The position numbers and the translations under genes were made by a program. A stretch of DNA of 64,000 nt from Acidovorax sp. 106 (GTDB lineage Bacteria; Pseudomonadota; Gammaproteobacteria; Burkholderiales; Burkholderiaceae_C), in NCBI RefSeq assembly GCF_003663825.1, contig NZ_RCCC01000001.1:2984501-3048500 (forward strand), in the 5' to 3' direction. Below the pieces are notes generated by a model. That model did not search any database, had not been told where the DNA came from, and worked only from the letters and a program-made list of their open reading frames with translations. Of this stretch, positions 39,819 to 48,344 are shown in pieces (within the stretch, counting starts at the first letter, position 1; the number at the start of each line of letters is the position of its first letter).

Positions 39819-42473
39819 ATGGGCAATGAATACACATTCGCGCGTTTCTGGCGCTGCGCACTACAGGTCAATCCTGTCGGCTACAACGGCACTTACAGGG
39901 GCGCTGACCACGGGCTGGACGAAGGCGGCTACAACCAGGCTCTGCTTCAGAAGTGCCTTGAGCTGGACATCAAGGTTGTGGGCCTTGCCGACCATGGCAG
40001 CGTGGCGAGCGTCGATTCATTGCGCCAGGTGCTGGAGCCGCACGGGATCGTGGTGTTTCCCGGCTTCGAGATCGCCTCGAACGACAAGACGCACTACGTC
40101 TGCCTCTTTCCCGAGGGCACGACCGTGCAGCAGCTTGATCGCTACCTTGGAAACCTCAAGCTGCACGATCCAGCAGATGGCATCCGGCCTTCTCGCCTGA
40201 GTTCTGAAGAGTTGATCGTAGAGGTCGATCTACTCGGTGGGTTCATCTACGCTGCACATTGCACACAGGACAGCGGGCTACTGAAAAACCGGCTGAACCA
40301 CGTATGGAAGCATCCCAAACTGCGCGCGGCCCAGATTCCGGGGCCGATAGATGACCTCACGAGTGTCGAGGGTGACTTCTACCGCAAGGTGTTCTTGAAC
40401 AAGGACGATAGCTACCGGCGTGAGCGCCCCGTGGCGGCTATCAACGCCAAGGATGTTGCCAAGCCTGATGACTTGGAGCAGCCGGGGGCCACTTGCTTCA
40501 TCAAGATGACGCGGCCGAACTTCGCCGCGTTCAAGGTTGCCTTTCTCGATCCGGGATCGCGAATCCGGCTCAACTCGCAGCAGGCCCAAAGCCCGATTGG
40601 CAAGGTTGTACGCATGACCGTGGCGGGTGGCTACCTTGATGGCGTCAGGGTGGACTTTTCCGACCACCTCAACACGGTGATTGGTGGCCGTGGAACGGGT
40701 AAGTCAACCTTGCTCGAATGCCTACGCTTCGCCTTGGACTTGCCGCCCAAAGGCAAGCAGGCCCAGAAGCTCCACCAAGAGATCATCAAGGAGAACCTTG
40801 GTCGCTTGGCCGGACGGGTTGAGCTGGCAGTAGTGTCCTCTGCCCAGAACGGCAAGCAGTACACCATCTCGCGCCGTCATGGCGGGCCGCCGATGGTGCG
40901 CGACATGGCTGGCAATGTCTCCACCCTACTTCCGCGCGACTTGCTGCCGGGCATCGACATCTATGGGCAGAACGAGATTTACGAGCTGGCCCAAGATGAA
41001 ACCAGCCGAGTGCAGTTGCTGGATCGCTTTCTTCCTCAAAACGGGGAGTACGAGGCGAAGAGTGCCGATGTGCATAGGCGCTTAAAGGACAACCAGCAGA
41101 AGCTCACGAAGTCCCTGACCGATCTTGACGATCTGAATGCACAGGTGGAGCGCTTGCCCAAGCTGGAAGAGCAGCTTCGCGGTTTTGATGAGCTGGGGAT
41201 CAAGGAGAAGCTGGCCAAGACCTCATTGCTCGCACGCGAGCGAGAGATTGCCAAGACCGCTACTGATGGCGTGCAGAGCTTTCGCGACGCACTTTCAGAC
41301 CTACGTGACAGCTTGCCTGACCTTGATTTCATCAACGATGAGGCGCTTGAGGGCTTGCCTGACGCCGCCCAGTTGCTCGCTATGCGCACGACGCTGGATG
41401 GGCTCAAGCTGGGGTTCGCCGGCCATCTGACCGCGATGCAGGCCTTGCTTGATGACAAGGCCGGACAGTTCACCACCCAGCATGACGCATGGCACCAGGC
41501 GATTCAGGCGCACGATATCGAGTTGGAGAAGGCGCTGCGGACGTTGCCCGCCACTGCTGGAAAGAGCGGGCAGGAGGTAGGTGTTGCCTATCAGAAATTG
41601 ATGGGGGAAATTGAGCGCATCAAGCCCATGAAGTCGCGGGCAACTACCCATGAGTCCCAGCGCGACACCTTGCGTCAGGAGCGGCGCAACTTGTTGGCCG
41701 AGCTGTCCGATTTACGTGGGCAGCGCATACAAGCGTTGCAGAAGGCCGCGAAGAAGCTGAACAGGCGGCTTGAAGGCAAGCTCAAAGTGGAAATCGTGCC
41801 GGAGGCTGACCGCACGCCGTTGATGACGTTCCTGCTAGGGTGCAAGCTGGACGGTGTGGGCGAAAAGCGGCTTGCGTTCATTGAGGACGCCGAGACGATC
41901 AGCCCGTTGTCGCTGGCCCAGTCGATTCAGCAAGGATCGGCCGACGTGCAACTGGATTGGGGCGTCACGCAGATGGTGGCCGATGCACTCACCAAGCTCC
42001 AGTCGTCGCAGCTTATGGAGCTGGAGGCCTTGGAGCTGGAGCATCGGGCGGACATCTTTTTGAATGTCGCTCACGGTCATGCCGATCCGGTATTCCGGCC
42101 ACTCAACAAGCTCTCCACGGGCCAGCAGTGCACGGCAATCCTGCACATGCTGCTGCTTGAGAACGTTGATCCCCTTCTGATGGATCAGCCGGAGGACAAC
42201 CTAGACAACGCCTTCATCGCAGATCGGATCGTCGCCGAGTTGAGGGAGGCAAAGACCAGTCGGCAGTTTTTGTTCGCCACACACAACGCGAACATCCCGG
42301 TGTTCGGCGATGCCGAGTGGATTGGCGTGTTCACGGCCGCTGAAAACCAAGGGCGTCTCGGGCTGGAAGCGCAAGGCTCGATTGACGTTCCCGTGATTCG
42401 GGATCAGGTGGCCAGCATTCTGGAAGGCGGGCGCGATGCCTTCATTCAGCGCAAAGAGAAGTACGAGTTCTGA
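39819..42473 (+). CDS. PHP-domain plus SMC-like ATPase (TrlF/Ppl-like), candidate defence protein
   Basis: The ATG at 39819 follows a GGGAGGAG ribosome site and gives 884 residues. Residues 1-200 form a PHP phosphoesterase domain with metal-site motifs LADHGS (Asp58, His59), GFEIAS (Glu84), HYVCLFP (His92) and AAHCTQDSG (His147). The ATPase follows, with Walker A IGGRGTGKST near residue 288, a central coiled-coil-rich stretch of about 440-700, signature LSTGQQC at 765, Walker B LLMDQPEDNLD near 787 and an H-loop FATHN near 818. NCBI calls such proteins TrlF family AAA-like ATPases, and a PHP-SMC gene (Ppl) is reported as a single-gene antiphage system. Defence is inference here. The gene is single and divergent from rpoH. 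Confidence 0.9.
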   Translation: MGNEYTFARFWRCALQVNPVGYNGTYRGADHGLDEGGYNQALLQKCLELDIKVVGLADHGSVASVDSLRQVLEPHGIVVFPGFEIASNDKTHYVCLFPEGTTVQQLDRYLGNLKLHDPADGIRPSRLSSEELIVEVDLLGGFIYAAHCTQDSGLLKNRLNHVWKHPKLRAAQIPGPIDDLTSVEGDFYRKVFLNKDDSYRRERPVAAINAKDVAKPDDLEQPGATCFIKMTRPNFAAFKVAFLDPGSRIRLNSQQAQSPIGKVVRMTVAGGYLDGVRVDFSDHLNTVIGGRGTGKSTLLECLRFALDLPPKGKQAQKLHQEIIKENLGRLAGRVELAVVSSAQNGKQYTISRRHGGPPMVRDMAGNVSTLLPRDLLPGIDIYGQNEIYELAQDETSRVQLLDRFLPQNGEYEAKSADVHRRLKDNQQKLTKSLTDLDDLNAQVERLPKLEEQLRGFDELGIKEKLAKTSLLAREREIAKTATDGVQSFRDALSDLRDSLPDLDFINDEALEGLPDAAQLLAMRTTLDGLKLGFAGHLTAMQALLDDKAGQFTTQHDAWHQAIQAHDIELEKALRTLPATAGKSGQEVGVAYQKLMGEIERIKPMKSRATTHESQRDTLRQERRNLLAELSDLRGQRIQALQKAAKKLNRRLEGKLKVEIVPEADRTPLMTFLLGCKLDGVGEKRLAFIEDAETISPLSLAQSIQQGSADVQLDWGVTQMVADALTKLQSSQLMELEALELEHRADIFLNVAHGHADPVFRPLNKLSTGQQCTAILHMLLLENVDPLLMDQPEDNLDNAFIADRIVAELREAKTSRQFLFATHNANIPVFGDAEWIGVFTAAENQGRLGLEAQGSIDVPVIRDQVASILEGGRDAFIQRKEKYEF

Positions 42474-42834
42474 GGTGGTTTTGGCAAGGGCGAGCGGACG
42501 GCTTCAAATCGTTGGGCATCTTTGGGGCCAATAGCGGAATTTGGACGACGTAGTTGCGACCGAAAGCAACCGCTGCGTAGCAGTCGTCCTGCGTGCAATT
42601 GTGTTGGCGCCGATGCAGAAGTAAGCCACTTTTGACTCATGTGCCGACGCCCCCGCGAGCCAAGCGAGTAGCTCTATACCCACACCCCTGTTAGCTGCGG
42701 GGGCGGAACAAGTGGCGCAGTTGAAGGTCGGCGCGGTGGCGCACACCGGTCTCGGCGGCAGCAAGCCTGACCGTGGGAATAGGTCTGGTCCAGCCCGAGG
42801 TACGGCCAATCAGCCTTCGCGCAAGGCGGTTGCC
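42474..42834. other. 361-bp non-coding stretch after the PHP-SMC gene
   Basis: I can support no gene here; the open frames on both strands are short and have no recognisable protein character. The stretch may be the decayed remains of an inserted element, since it joins two genes that look acquired. No terminal inverted repeats or integrase fragments were identified by eye. Confidence 0.4.
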
Positions 42835-43425
42835 TCAACCCGGTGTCTGCGCCGACTTGCTAGACGCCGCGGGCTTCACCAGCCGCCCGATCTCACCACC
42901 GCACGCACTGAAGTTGCTGGCGTATTCCTCTGGGTTATCGAACTGCACCTGGGCTTGCATCAGGCGGCCGAGTTCCTGTTTCGCGTAGACCAGGATGCCC
43001 GCGCTGCTGCCGCCCGAGGCCCAGGGATAGTCCAGCTCGCGGAACTGGCGCGCGATGTCGCGGTAAATGCGCACATGCGTCTGCTCGTGTTTCATCACGT
43101 GCGCATAGGCACAGCTGCCCGGCGGGATCTCGCTGGCCACGCGCAGCACCGGTTTGATGTAATCCAGCCGCACGACGACGCCCTGGCAACTGGTCTGCGG
43201 CATCACCGCCAGCTTGGTCTCGACAACGACGTGGCCGAGTTGCGTACCCCTGCGGCCGGCGCCCGCGCCGATCTTCGTCAGTTCGGCGGCCGGTTTGGTG
43301 TTGTCCACCTCCGGGTCGACGAACCAAGCCGCACTGAAACGCACCGCCTTGTCGCAGGGAGGCAGGTCGGCGGACTGCGCCTGAAAGCAGGCGCTGAACA
43401 GCAGCAGAGCGAGGAGGCTTTTCAT
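42835..43425 (-). CDS. Secreted HExxH-containing protein of unknown function
   Basis: The start at 43423-43425 gives 196 residues with a signal peptide (MKSLLALLLFSACFQAQSA). The mature part has four conserved-looking cysteines (PPCDKA, QTSCQG, GSCAYA, SACGGE) and a zinc-protease-like motif HEQTH in AHVMKHEQTHVRIYRDIARQF. This pattern suggests a small periplasmic or secreted metallopeptidase-like protein, similar in style to DUF922 proteins, but I cannot confirm the family. Spacing and composition differ from the core genes beside it. It may be unrelated to the PHP-SMC gene. Confidence 0.65.
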   Translation of the reverse strand: MKSLLALLLFSACFQAQSADLPPCDKAVRFSAAWFVDPEVDNTKPAAELTKIGAGAGRRGTQLGHVVVETKLAVMPQTSCQGVVVRLDYIKPVLRVASEIPPGSCAYAHVMKHEQTHVRIYRDIARQFRELDYPWASGGSSAGILVYAKQELGRLMQAQVQFDNPEEYASNFSACGGEIGRLVKPAASSKSAQTPG

Positions 43426-43990
43426 CGTCACCCTCTGGTTATCGGCGAGACGCGCTTGTCCTGAAGCGGTGTCCGCAAGGCGGCCAGGCTGACAGGGGCG
43501 CACGAGCATGCCCGGATCCGACTGGTCGCCAGTTGGCGTTTTTCAGCCTCCGATCGCATTGCCTGAAATCGTATCGGACCTGATTTGGTATCGGCGCAAT
43601 GACTCGCATCCCGTCCAGCTTTGGTGCAGAGGGCTAATCGCAGAGTGCTTAGCATCGTTGTGACCACATACCCTGAAGCTCGCGGATAGAGGAGCCGCGC
43701 TGTCGCCCAAACGAGATATGCGACGCTGTAAACCGAATGGCAAATGGAGCGAAACCTACGGCGCTTGACTCGTCATGCGAACCCAGGGCCTGCCGCTGCC
43801 GGTGAATGCAAACATTCGGCGAGTGCTTTCTCAAACCACCAGCGGCAGCTCTTGCCCGATGGTGCGCCTTAGATGGCACGGTTTGGATGACAGCAATCGC
43901 TGCAGCGCTGACCTGGGCTGCTGCAGGTTCCGTTGACACCGCCCCAAGCTCATCGAGCGTCCTTCAAACCTGCAGCAACTCAGTCTCCGC
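43426..43990. other. 565-bp non-coding stretch between accessory and core genes
   Basis: I see no convincing gene, RNA or repeat. Open frames on both strands are under 100 codons and lack a ribosome site and coding-like composition. The right border is the stop codon of the GGDEF/EAL gene at 43991, which is probably where the acquired segment ends. Confidence 0.4.
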
Positions 43991-46654
43991 CTACTGATAC
44001 TCTCCGTAGTGCTCACTCAGTACCAAGCCTTCAAAAGCGGCTTGTGTCTGCGGGCGGCCAAAGAAGTAGCCCTGGAACGCCTTGCACCCGTGGTACAGCA
44101 GAAACTGATGGTGTGCCTCGGTTTCCACCCCCTCTGCGATAACCGACAGGCCCAGGCTGCCCGCCAGCGCGATGATGGAGCGGGCGATGGCTGCATCGTT
44201 GGGGTCCACCAGGGCGTCGCGCACAAAGCCCTGGTCAATCTTGATTTGGTCCAGCGGCAGTCGCTTGAGGTAGCTGAGCGACGAATAGCCGGTGCCGAAG
44301 TCGTCGAGCGAAAAACCCAGGCCGTAGGCCCGCAGTGCGCGCATGGTGGTGATGACGCTGTCCACGTTTTTGAGCAGCAGGCTCTCGGTCAGCTCCAGCT
44401 TGATGTGGGTGGGGTCGGCGCCGGTGGTGTGCAGCAGGTTCAGCACCTGGGTCACAAAGTCGTCCTGGTGGAACTGGCGCGCGCTGACGTTGATGGCCAG
44501 GGTGAGGTGTGCAAGGGCCGGGACGTTGCGCCATTGGGCTTGCTGGCGCAGGGCGGTTTCCATCACCCACAGGCCCAGGGGCACGATGAGGCCTGTGTCT
44601 TCTGCCAGGGCAATGAACTCACCGGGCGGCACCATACCGTGCTCGGGGTGCTGCCAGCGCACCAGGGCTTCGGCGCCCTGGATGCGGCCGGTTTCATCGA
44701 CCTGGGGCTGGTACAGCAGCAAAAACTGCCCTTGTTTGAGGCCGTTGTGCAGCTCGGCTTCCAGCGTGGCACGGCGGTTGACGGCCTGCTGCATGTCCGG
44801 GTCAAAAAAGCGCAGCGTGTTACGCCCCGCGTCTTTGGCGCGGTACATCGCCATGTCGGCCTGTTTGAGGATTTCGTCCACCGTGGTGCGCTGTCCGTGC
44901 AGCAGCGTGATGCCGATGCTGGCAGAGCAGTGGTGCTCATGCCCGGCCAGGTCGTAAGGCTGTGCCAGGCGGGCTCGCAGCGTTTCGCCCAGCATACGGG
45001 CCTGGTCGGCGGCCTCGGTGGGGTCCGTGCCCAGGTTTTGCAGCACCACCACAAATTCATCGCCGCCCAGGCGTGCCACGGTGTCCAGCTCGCGTACATG
45101 GCTTTGCAGGCGGCGTGCCACCTCGGTCAGCAGCATGTCACCCACCTCATGCCCGCGGGTGTCGTTCAGCGTTTTAAAGTTGTCCAGGTCTACAAACAGC
45201 ACGGCCGTGGCCATGCCGCTGCGGGTGCTGCCTGCCAACACTTGCTGCAGCCGGTCCACCAGCAGGCGCCGATTGGGCAGCTCCGTCAGGGCGTCGTAAA
45301 AGGCCAGGTAACGGGCTTCGTCTTCGGCGGCTTTGCGGCCAGAGATGTCGATGTCGATGCAGAACATCTCGGGGGGCTGGCCGGGCACCTGGATGTAGGC
45401 ATGGCTGGAGAACACGTCGACCAAGCTGCCGTCTCTGCGTTGCAGTTGCAACTCTCCCGCCGGGATCACCTCTCCGGTGGCAAACATTTGCTCCACATGG
45501 GTGCGCACGGTGTCGCGCATCACGGGCGGGATGATGAGCTCAAACAGGTTGCTGCCCATGGCCTCTTGTGCGGTGTAGCCGTACAGGGTTTCCGAGGCCT
45601 TGTTCCAGTAGCTGGTGGTGCCATCGGCCAGATAGCCTTGCACCGAGATAGAGGGGATGTTGAGCAGCAGAGAGCGAAACCGCAGCTCGGACTCTCGCAG
45701 GGCGGCTTCTGCTTGCTTGCGGTCGGTGATGTCGCGTGCCAGCAGCACTACGGCCTCTTCGCCTTGCACCGGCACGCCCAGCGGCTGGGTGCGCCCCTCA
45801 AACTGGCGCATGCCTTCCAGTGTGTTGATTTCGTACTCGAGCGTTTGGGTGTGGCCCGTGCGCAGGGTTTCGTGGATCAGGCGCAAATACTGCTGAGCCT
45901 GGTCCGAGGGGAGCACGTCGCTCAAATTTTTGCCCAACAGGTCGTTGGCCTTGGCGACCAGTGCGGTCTTGTCGTTGGACAGAACCTCCAGGTAGCGACC
46001 ACTGCGATCCAGTACCAGCAGCACATCGGGGATCGCCTGGGTGATGGCCCGCAAGCGGGCAGAGCTGTCGCTCAGCGCTCTTTCGGTGTTGAGGCGCTCT
46101 TCCACGTCTTTCAGCAGCGTGCCCAGCAACAAGGTGGCCACCGTGAAGATGCAGATGAAGGGCAGGGCGATGGTGTCGTTGATGCGCTGCGCTACGGGTG
46201 GGGGAAGCAGCTGGAAGGCCCCCACCACCGCAACATGCACCAGAAACCCAAAAATCAGCAGCGTGCGTGGCTCTAGCCCGAGCTTGCCGCGCTGGTGCGC
46301 ATGCCGGTACAGCAGGCCCAGCGATACACAAATCACCACCACCAACAGGCCAACGCCCATGCCTGCACCGCCAATCCACAGGCGCCAGCCCATGGTCATG
46401 GCGCCCGCAATCACCGCAACCACCGGCCCGCCAAACAGGCCCGCCATGCACAGCACGACAGAGCGTGCATCAAAGATCACGCCGGGCATCAACACCACGG
46501 GCAGCAGCATGCCCACCACGCAAATGCCGCCAAACAGGGCGCCCGAAACGATTTGCCCGATCAGGGGCTTTTGTCGCCAGACACGGATGTTGACGCCATG
46601 CAAAAAGCACAGCGCCAGAAGCAGTGCAACGCCTTTGACCAGTTCAAGGAACAT
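43991..46654 (-). CDS. Membrane GGDEF/EAL protein with LytS-type 5TM and two PAS domains
   Basis: The ATG at 46652-46654 gives 887 residues. An N-terminal module of five to six helices (about 1-190) resembles the 5TM-LYT receptors of LytS-YhcK type. PAS domains follow at about 205-325 and 330-455. A GGDEF domain has the intact LGGDEFVVVL motif, and an EAL domain has the intact EALVRWQHP and DDFGTGYSSLSYLKRLPLDQIKID motifs. Both activities are therefore possible, although one is often regulatory. It controls cyclic di-GMP from a membrane-sensed signal. It stands alone between the accessory stretch and ftsY. Confidence 0.95.
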   Translation of the reverse strand: MFLELVKGVALLLALCFLHGVNIRVWRQKPLIGQIVSGALFGGICVVGMLLPVVLMPGVIFDARSVVLCMAGLFGGPVVAVIAGAMTMGWRLWIGGAGMGVGLLVVVICVSLGLLYRHAHQRGKLGLEPRTLLIFGFLVHVAVVGAFQLLPPPVAQRINDTIALPFICIFTVATLLLGTLLKDVEERLNTERALSDSSARLRAITQAIPDVLLVLDRSGRYLEVLSNDKTALVAKANDLLGKNLSDVLPSDQAQQYLRLIHETLRTGHTQTLEYEINTLEGMRQFEGRTQPLGVPVQGEEAVVLLARDITDRKQAEAALRESELRFRSLLLNIPSISVQGYLADGTTSYWNKASETLYGYTAQEAMGSNLFELIIPPVMRDTVRTHVEQMFATGEVIPAGELQLQRRDGSLVDVFSSHAYIQVPGQPPEMFCIDIDISGRKAAEDEARYLAFYDALTELPNRRLLVDRLQQVLAGSTRSGMATAVLFVDLDNFKTLNDTRGHEVGDMLLTEVARRLQSHVRELDTVARLGGDEFVVVLQNLGTDPTEAADQARMLGETLRARLAQPYDLAGHEHHCSASIGITLLHGQRTTVDEILKQADMAMYRAKDAGRNTLRFFDPDMQQAVNRRATLEAELHNGLKQGQFLLLYQPQVDETGRIQGAEALVRWQHPEHGMVPPGEFIALAEDTGLIVPLGLWVMETALRQQAQWRNVPALAHLTLAINVSARQFHQDDFVTQVLNLLHTTGADPTHIKLELTESLLLKNVDSVITTMRALRAYGLGFSLDDFGTGYSSLSYLKRLPLDQIKIDQGFVRDALVDPNDAAIARSIIALAGSLGLSVIAEGVETEAHHQFLLYHGCKAFQGYFFGRPQTQAAFEGLVLSEHYGEYQ

Positions 46655-46792
46655 GGGCCTCCGCCGGAGTAGGTGGAGGCCCATCATCCGGGGGTTGCAG
46701 CATTTTGTAAACGGGATTTGTACCCGCACCGTGGCGGTGTGGCGGCGGGCACTTCAGGGCGCCCCATGGGCACCCTGAATGGGGGGAAGGGA

Positions 46793-48316
46793 TTAGGACA
46801 GTAGCGCTTGCGCAAACTCGCGCGCGTTGAAGGTCTCCAGGTCTTCCAGCTTCTCGCCCACGCCGATGAAATACACGGGGATGGGGCGCTCTTGCGCAAT
46901 GGCGGCCAGCACGCCGCCCTTGGCGGTGCCGTCCAGTTTGGTCACGATCAGCCCGGTCAGTTGCAGCGCATCGTCAAACGAGCGCACTTGCGCCAACGCG
47001 TTCTGGCCCGTGTTGCCGTCAATCACCAGCAGCACCTCGTGCGGGGCGGTGCCGTCGGCCTTGGTGACCACGCGTTTGATCTTTTTGAGCTCTTCCATCA
47101 GGTGCAACTGCGTGGGCAGGCGGCCTGCGGTGTCCACCAGCACCACGTCTTTGCCCCGGGCCTTGCCTGCCGTCACGGCGTCAAAGCTCACGGCGGCGGG
47201 GTCGCCGCCTTCCTGGCTCACGATTTCCACGGTGTTCCGGTCGGCCCACACGCCCAGTTGTTCGCGCGCAGCAGCGCGGAAGGTGTCGGCGGCGGCCAGC
47301 AGCACGCTGGCGCCTTCGTTGGCCAGGTGCTTGGTCAGCTTACCGATGGAGGTGGTTTTGCCCGCGCCATTGACGCCCGCCACCATGATGACGGTGGGGG
47401 TGTGCTCGCCAATCACCAAGGCCTTTTCCAGGGGGCGCAGCAGCTCTGCCAGGGCATCGGCCAGCAGCCCTTTGACGGCGGCGGGGTCTGTGGTCTTGGT
47501 CTCCTTCACGCGGCGCTTGAGGTCGTCCAGCAGGTGCTGGGTGGCCTTGACGCCGGTGTCGGCCATCAGCAGGGCCTCTTCCAGCTCTTCGTAAAGGGCA
47601 TCGTCGATTTGCGTGCCGGTGAATACGGTGGCGATGCTGGAGCCCGTTTTGCGCAGGCCCGCTTTGAGGCGATCGAGCCAGCCCTTGCGCTCTGCCGCTA
47701 CGGGGGCTGGCGCTGGGGCTGCGGGAGCGGAGGCCACGGCTGGCGCAGCAGCGGGTGGGCTGTGCACCACGGGTGCCTGCGGTGCTTTTGCCGCTGGCGC
47801 AAACGGCGTTGCAACGGGCGCTGTCTGCGTTGCGTGCGCTGCTTGCGTTACGGGGGGTTGTGCCTTCAACGCCGGGGCTGGGGATGCTGGCGGGGCGGCT
47901 TGCACGGGCGCTGCCGGGGCATAGGCCGCCACAGGCACGGCGGGGGGGGCGGCATCAGGGGATGCGGCCACCGGCGCAGCAGTCACTGGTGCAACAGTCT
48001 CCGGTGCCGCAGTCGGTGGCTGTGCGGCTACAGGGGCGCTGGCAGGCGCTGGCGTGGGGGTTGGTGTTGGCGCCGCTGCGGTGGCTGGCGCGGGGGGGGG
48101 CATCGGCGGTTTGGCCGCAAACGGGTTGCGCAGCCAGCCAAAGCCAGGGGCTGCAGCGGGGGCGGGCGCCGTTGGCGCGGGCGTATCGGGGGCATGGGGC
48201 GCCGAAGGTGCGGGGCTGGCTGCAGCCTCAGGCGTGGCGACAGGCGCGGGGGCTGGTGCCGGGGCATCAGGCGTCGCGGGCGAGGGGGTGGGCTTTTTCT
48301 TGAAAAAACTGAACAT
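46793..48316 (-). CDS. ftsY: Signal recognition particle receptor FtsY
   Basis: The protein starts at the ATG at 48314-48316 (MFSFFKKKP) and has 507 residues. Residues 10-205 are an extremely Pro/Ala/Thr-rich, low-complexity region, longer and more proline-rich than the acidic A-domain of E. coli FtsY. The NG domain follows: helical N domain (RLKAGLRKTGSSIATVF), then GVNGAGKTTSIGKL (G1), DTFRAAAREQL (G2), DTAGRLPTQ (G3) and TKLDGTAKGG (G4). It docks the SRP-ribosome complex at the membrane. It is divergent from a peptidase gene with 28 bp between start codons. Confidence 0.96.
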   Translation of the reverse strand: MFSFFKKKPTPSPATPDAPAPAPAPVATPEAAASPAPSAPHAPDTPAPTAPAPAAAPGFGWLRNPFAAKPPMPPPAPATAAAPTPTPTPAPASAPVAAQPPTAAPETVAPVTAAPVAASPDAAPPAVPVAAYAPAAPVQAAPPASPAPALKAQPPVTQAAHATQTAPVATPFAPAAKAPQAPVVHSPPAAAPAVASAPAAPAPAPVAAERKGWLDRLKAGLRKTGSSIATVFTGTQIDDALYEELEEALLMADTGVKATQHLLDDLKRRVKETKTTDPAAVKGLLADALAELLRPLEKALVIGEHTPTVIMVAGVNGAGKTTSIGKLTKHLANEGASVLLAAADTFRAAAREQLGVWADRNTVEIVSQEGGDPAAVSFDAVTAGKARGKDVVLVDTAGRLPTQLHLMEELKKIKRVVTKADGTAPHEVLLVIDGNTGQNALAQVRSFDDALQLTGLIVTKLDGTAKGGVLAAIAQERPIPVYFIGVGEKLEDLETFNAREFAQALLS

Positions 48317-48344
48317 TGGCGGGTTCTTAGAATCACTGCATTCT

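Noticed and set aside
43649..43939. 96-codon minus-strand frame in the anonymous stretch
   Set aside because: There is no ribosome site, and the Ala/Ser/Arg-rich translation gives no recognisable protein pattern.
44009..46276. 755-codon open frame on the plus strand
   Set aside because: It is antisense to the GGDEF/EAL protein, whose motifs are intact on the minus strand.
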